64,000 nt of DNA, from positions 239,143,588 through 239,207,587 of the forward strand of contig NC_134700.1 of NCBI RefSeq assembly GCF_043290135.1, read 5' to 3'. This stretch comes from Rhipicephalus microplus. Lineage: Eukaryota > Arthropoda > Arachnida > Ixodida > Ixodidae. Positions 62,860 to 64,000 of the stretch are shown here, one piece after another. Every line of letters starts with the position of its first letter. Within the stretch, counting starts at the first letter, position 1. The position numbers and the translations under genes were made by a program. The notes below the pieces were generated by a model, which was not told the origin of the DNA, did no database searches, and was given only the letters and a program-made list of their open reading frames with translations.

Positions 62860-64000
62860 TTACTTATTAGTGCAGCTTTAAGTTTTTGTTTGTTTTGCGT
62901 TGGCCTTTAAGAGCTAACTTTATGTTACCTATGTTGTTTTACTTATTGTGCAACGAAGTCTTCGTTATTTGCCGAATAACAAGATTTGCTTGGTGAATCA
63001 TCCCTGAAGGCACTTTTCACCACCGATCCAATTATAGACCATTCACATGCACTTTATGTATTTTACTAGACAAGAGAAGCATCTTCCCAAGCCTCCTTCT
63101 TTCTGTTTTCAAAAGGTTACCGGTAATTTTTTGAAAGCTACACGCAATAAGCCACGCTGCATTCATGGCAGGTTGAGAAAGGCTGAGTGTGAATGGAGAA
63201 AAACACTTTCATTAAACAAAAATACTTTGCTGCCATTAACCAGAGTAGTTCTGTTAGGTTTATCTTGTCACGGATCGATAAGCAATTTGAGTTACGGTAT
63301 CTGGAGGCCTGAGTACTGGGTAGATATTTCGCAGATTCAACAAACTTCTGTGTGAGATCGAAGTACATTATCTCCAGCACGCATAAGCTTGGACGTCAAT
63401 AAAAGAAATAGTATCCGCATCAATAAACTCACTGTGTATACATTGTTAAAATAACATCATGTCACGCTACATACGTGCCACTTACGCTACCATAGTACGG
63501 TATCGTGCATTGTCCATTCCACTCTCAAATCATCTGAAAAGCAAATGCATGTCTTTTGCTTACTCAACGCATTCATGCAAGGTTCATTTTGCCATCTGTC
63601 TACCTTGCTTAAGTTAGGCTCTGCAGATTATCAGCACTGCATTACCACCTAACGTGGTTATTCACGGCCTTCATACCACGCCTTGGTCAGTCGCTGCTGG
63701 CACCACGCCTCCCTCCTCCTCTATATCTCCCATTCCATCAAACTCCCATGAGCAACAGCAGGCCATAAGAAAGATTTCGATTCTCTCCTCTTTTGTCTTC
63801 GTTGATCAATATGTGAGTTTTCTTCATCTAGGATCAAATGCGTTGCGCAACTTATGCACCTCACATGGTTTTGCGGTGCCTCCAGGAGTAGCCCACCTTT
63901 TACCAAGCAATATGATCTGACGTCATCACGAGGCGTCATGCTATATGACATCACAGTGGCATCACGATGTTTTCATAGTGATGTTGCAAGTCTAGCTGGT
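62860..64000. other. No gene recognised; possible repeat at the right edge
   Basis: The last ~120 bases are rich in GACGTCATCAC- and GACATCAC-like words and may be the start of a tick interspersed repeat that continues outside the window. No gene is visible. Confidence 0.3.

Overview
This is nuclear DNA from an animal, most likely a hard tick of the Rhipicephalus group. The main reason is a tRNA-derived SINE that I recognise from memory as the tick 'Ruka' type, with at least seven copies here. Fragments of L2/CR1-like, I/R1-like and RTE-like LINEs, long perfect microsatellites, and the lack of operon structure or long unique reading frames all fit. I see no bacterial, plastid or mitochondrial signal, and no host gene that I can identify. 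The window reads as intergenic or intronic sequence built largely from mobile elements in various stages of decay.

Layout. 0-4 kb: an uninterrupted Ty3/gypsy-type gag-protease-integrase frame on the minus strand runs off the left edge (886 codons visible). Its leader or LTR region follows, and a full-length SINE with a 16-bp target-site duplication sits next to that. 4.2-6 kb: a 5'-truncated L2/CR1-like LINE on the plus strand. 7.5-16 kb: diverged and headless SINE copies, a minus-strand I/R1-like LINE remnant split by a SINE, and a 0.77-kb interspersed repeat with an internal 12-bp minisatellite (copy A). 19-25 kb: another LINE C-terminal fossil, inverted copy B of the same repeat, a perfect 41-bp inverted repeat, and a foldback element. 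26-37 kb: mostly unassigned, with one SINE, a CpG-rich stretch carrying a possible first coding exon at 29.1 kb, and microsatellites. 37.8-40.5 kb: a 2.8-kb I-like LINE pseudogene with reverse transcriptase, RNase H and a zinc-knuckle end, bracketed by a 13-bp target-site duplication. 41.9-43.8 kb: a composite repeat containing a 78-unit CTAT array and a ~145-bp tandem array. 45.1-45.5 kb: a 393-bp AC/TA array. 47-64 kb: further copies of the interspersed repeat (C, D), a second tick SINE-like family, a CR1/L2-like and an RTE-like LINE 3' end on the minus strand, one more full-length SINE, small palindromic elements, and long unassigned stretches.

How the parts relate. The autonomous elements supply, or once supplied, the reverse transcriptase and integrase; the SINEs and small palindromic elements are non-autonomous passengers. 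The most unusual signals are three. Several repeat copies carry GCGAAGC mini-hairpin motifs near their two ends in inverted orientation around internal tandem arrays, a layout like Helentron-associated elements. Three SINE copies have lost the tRNA head at almost the same nucleotide, at the foot of a perfect hairpin. The LTR element places integrase directly after protease.
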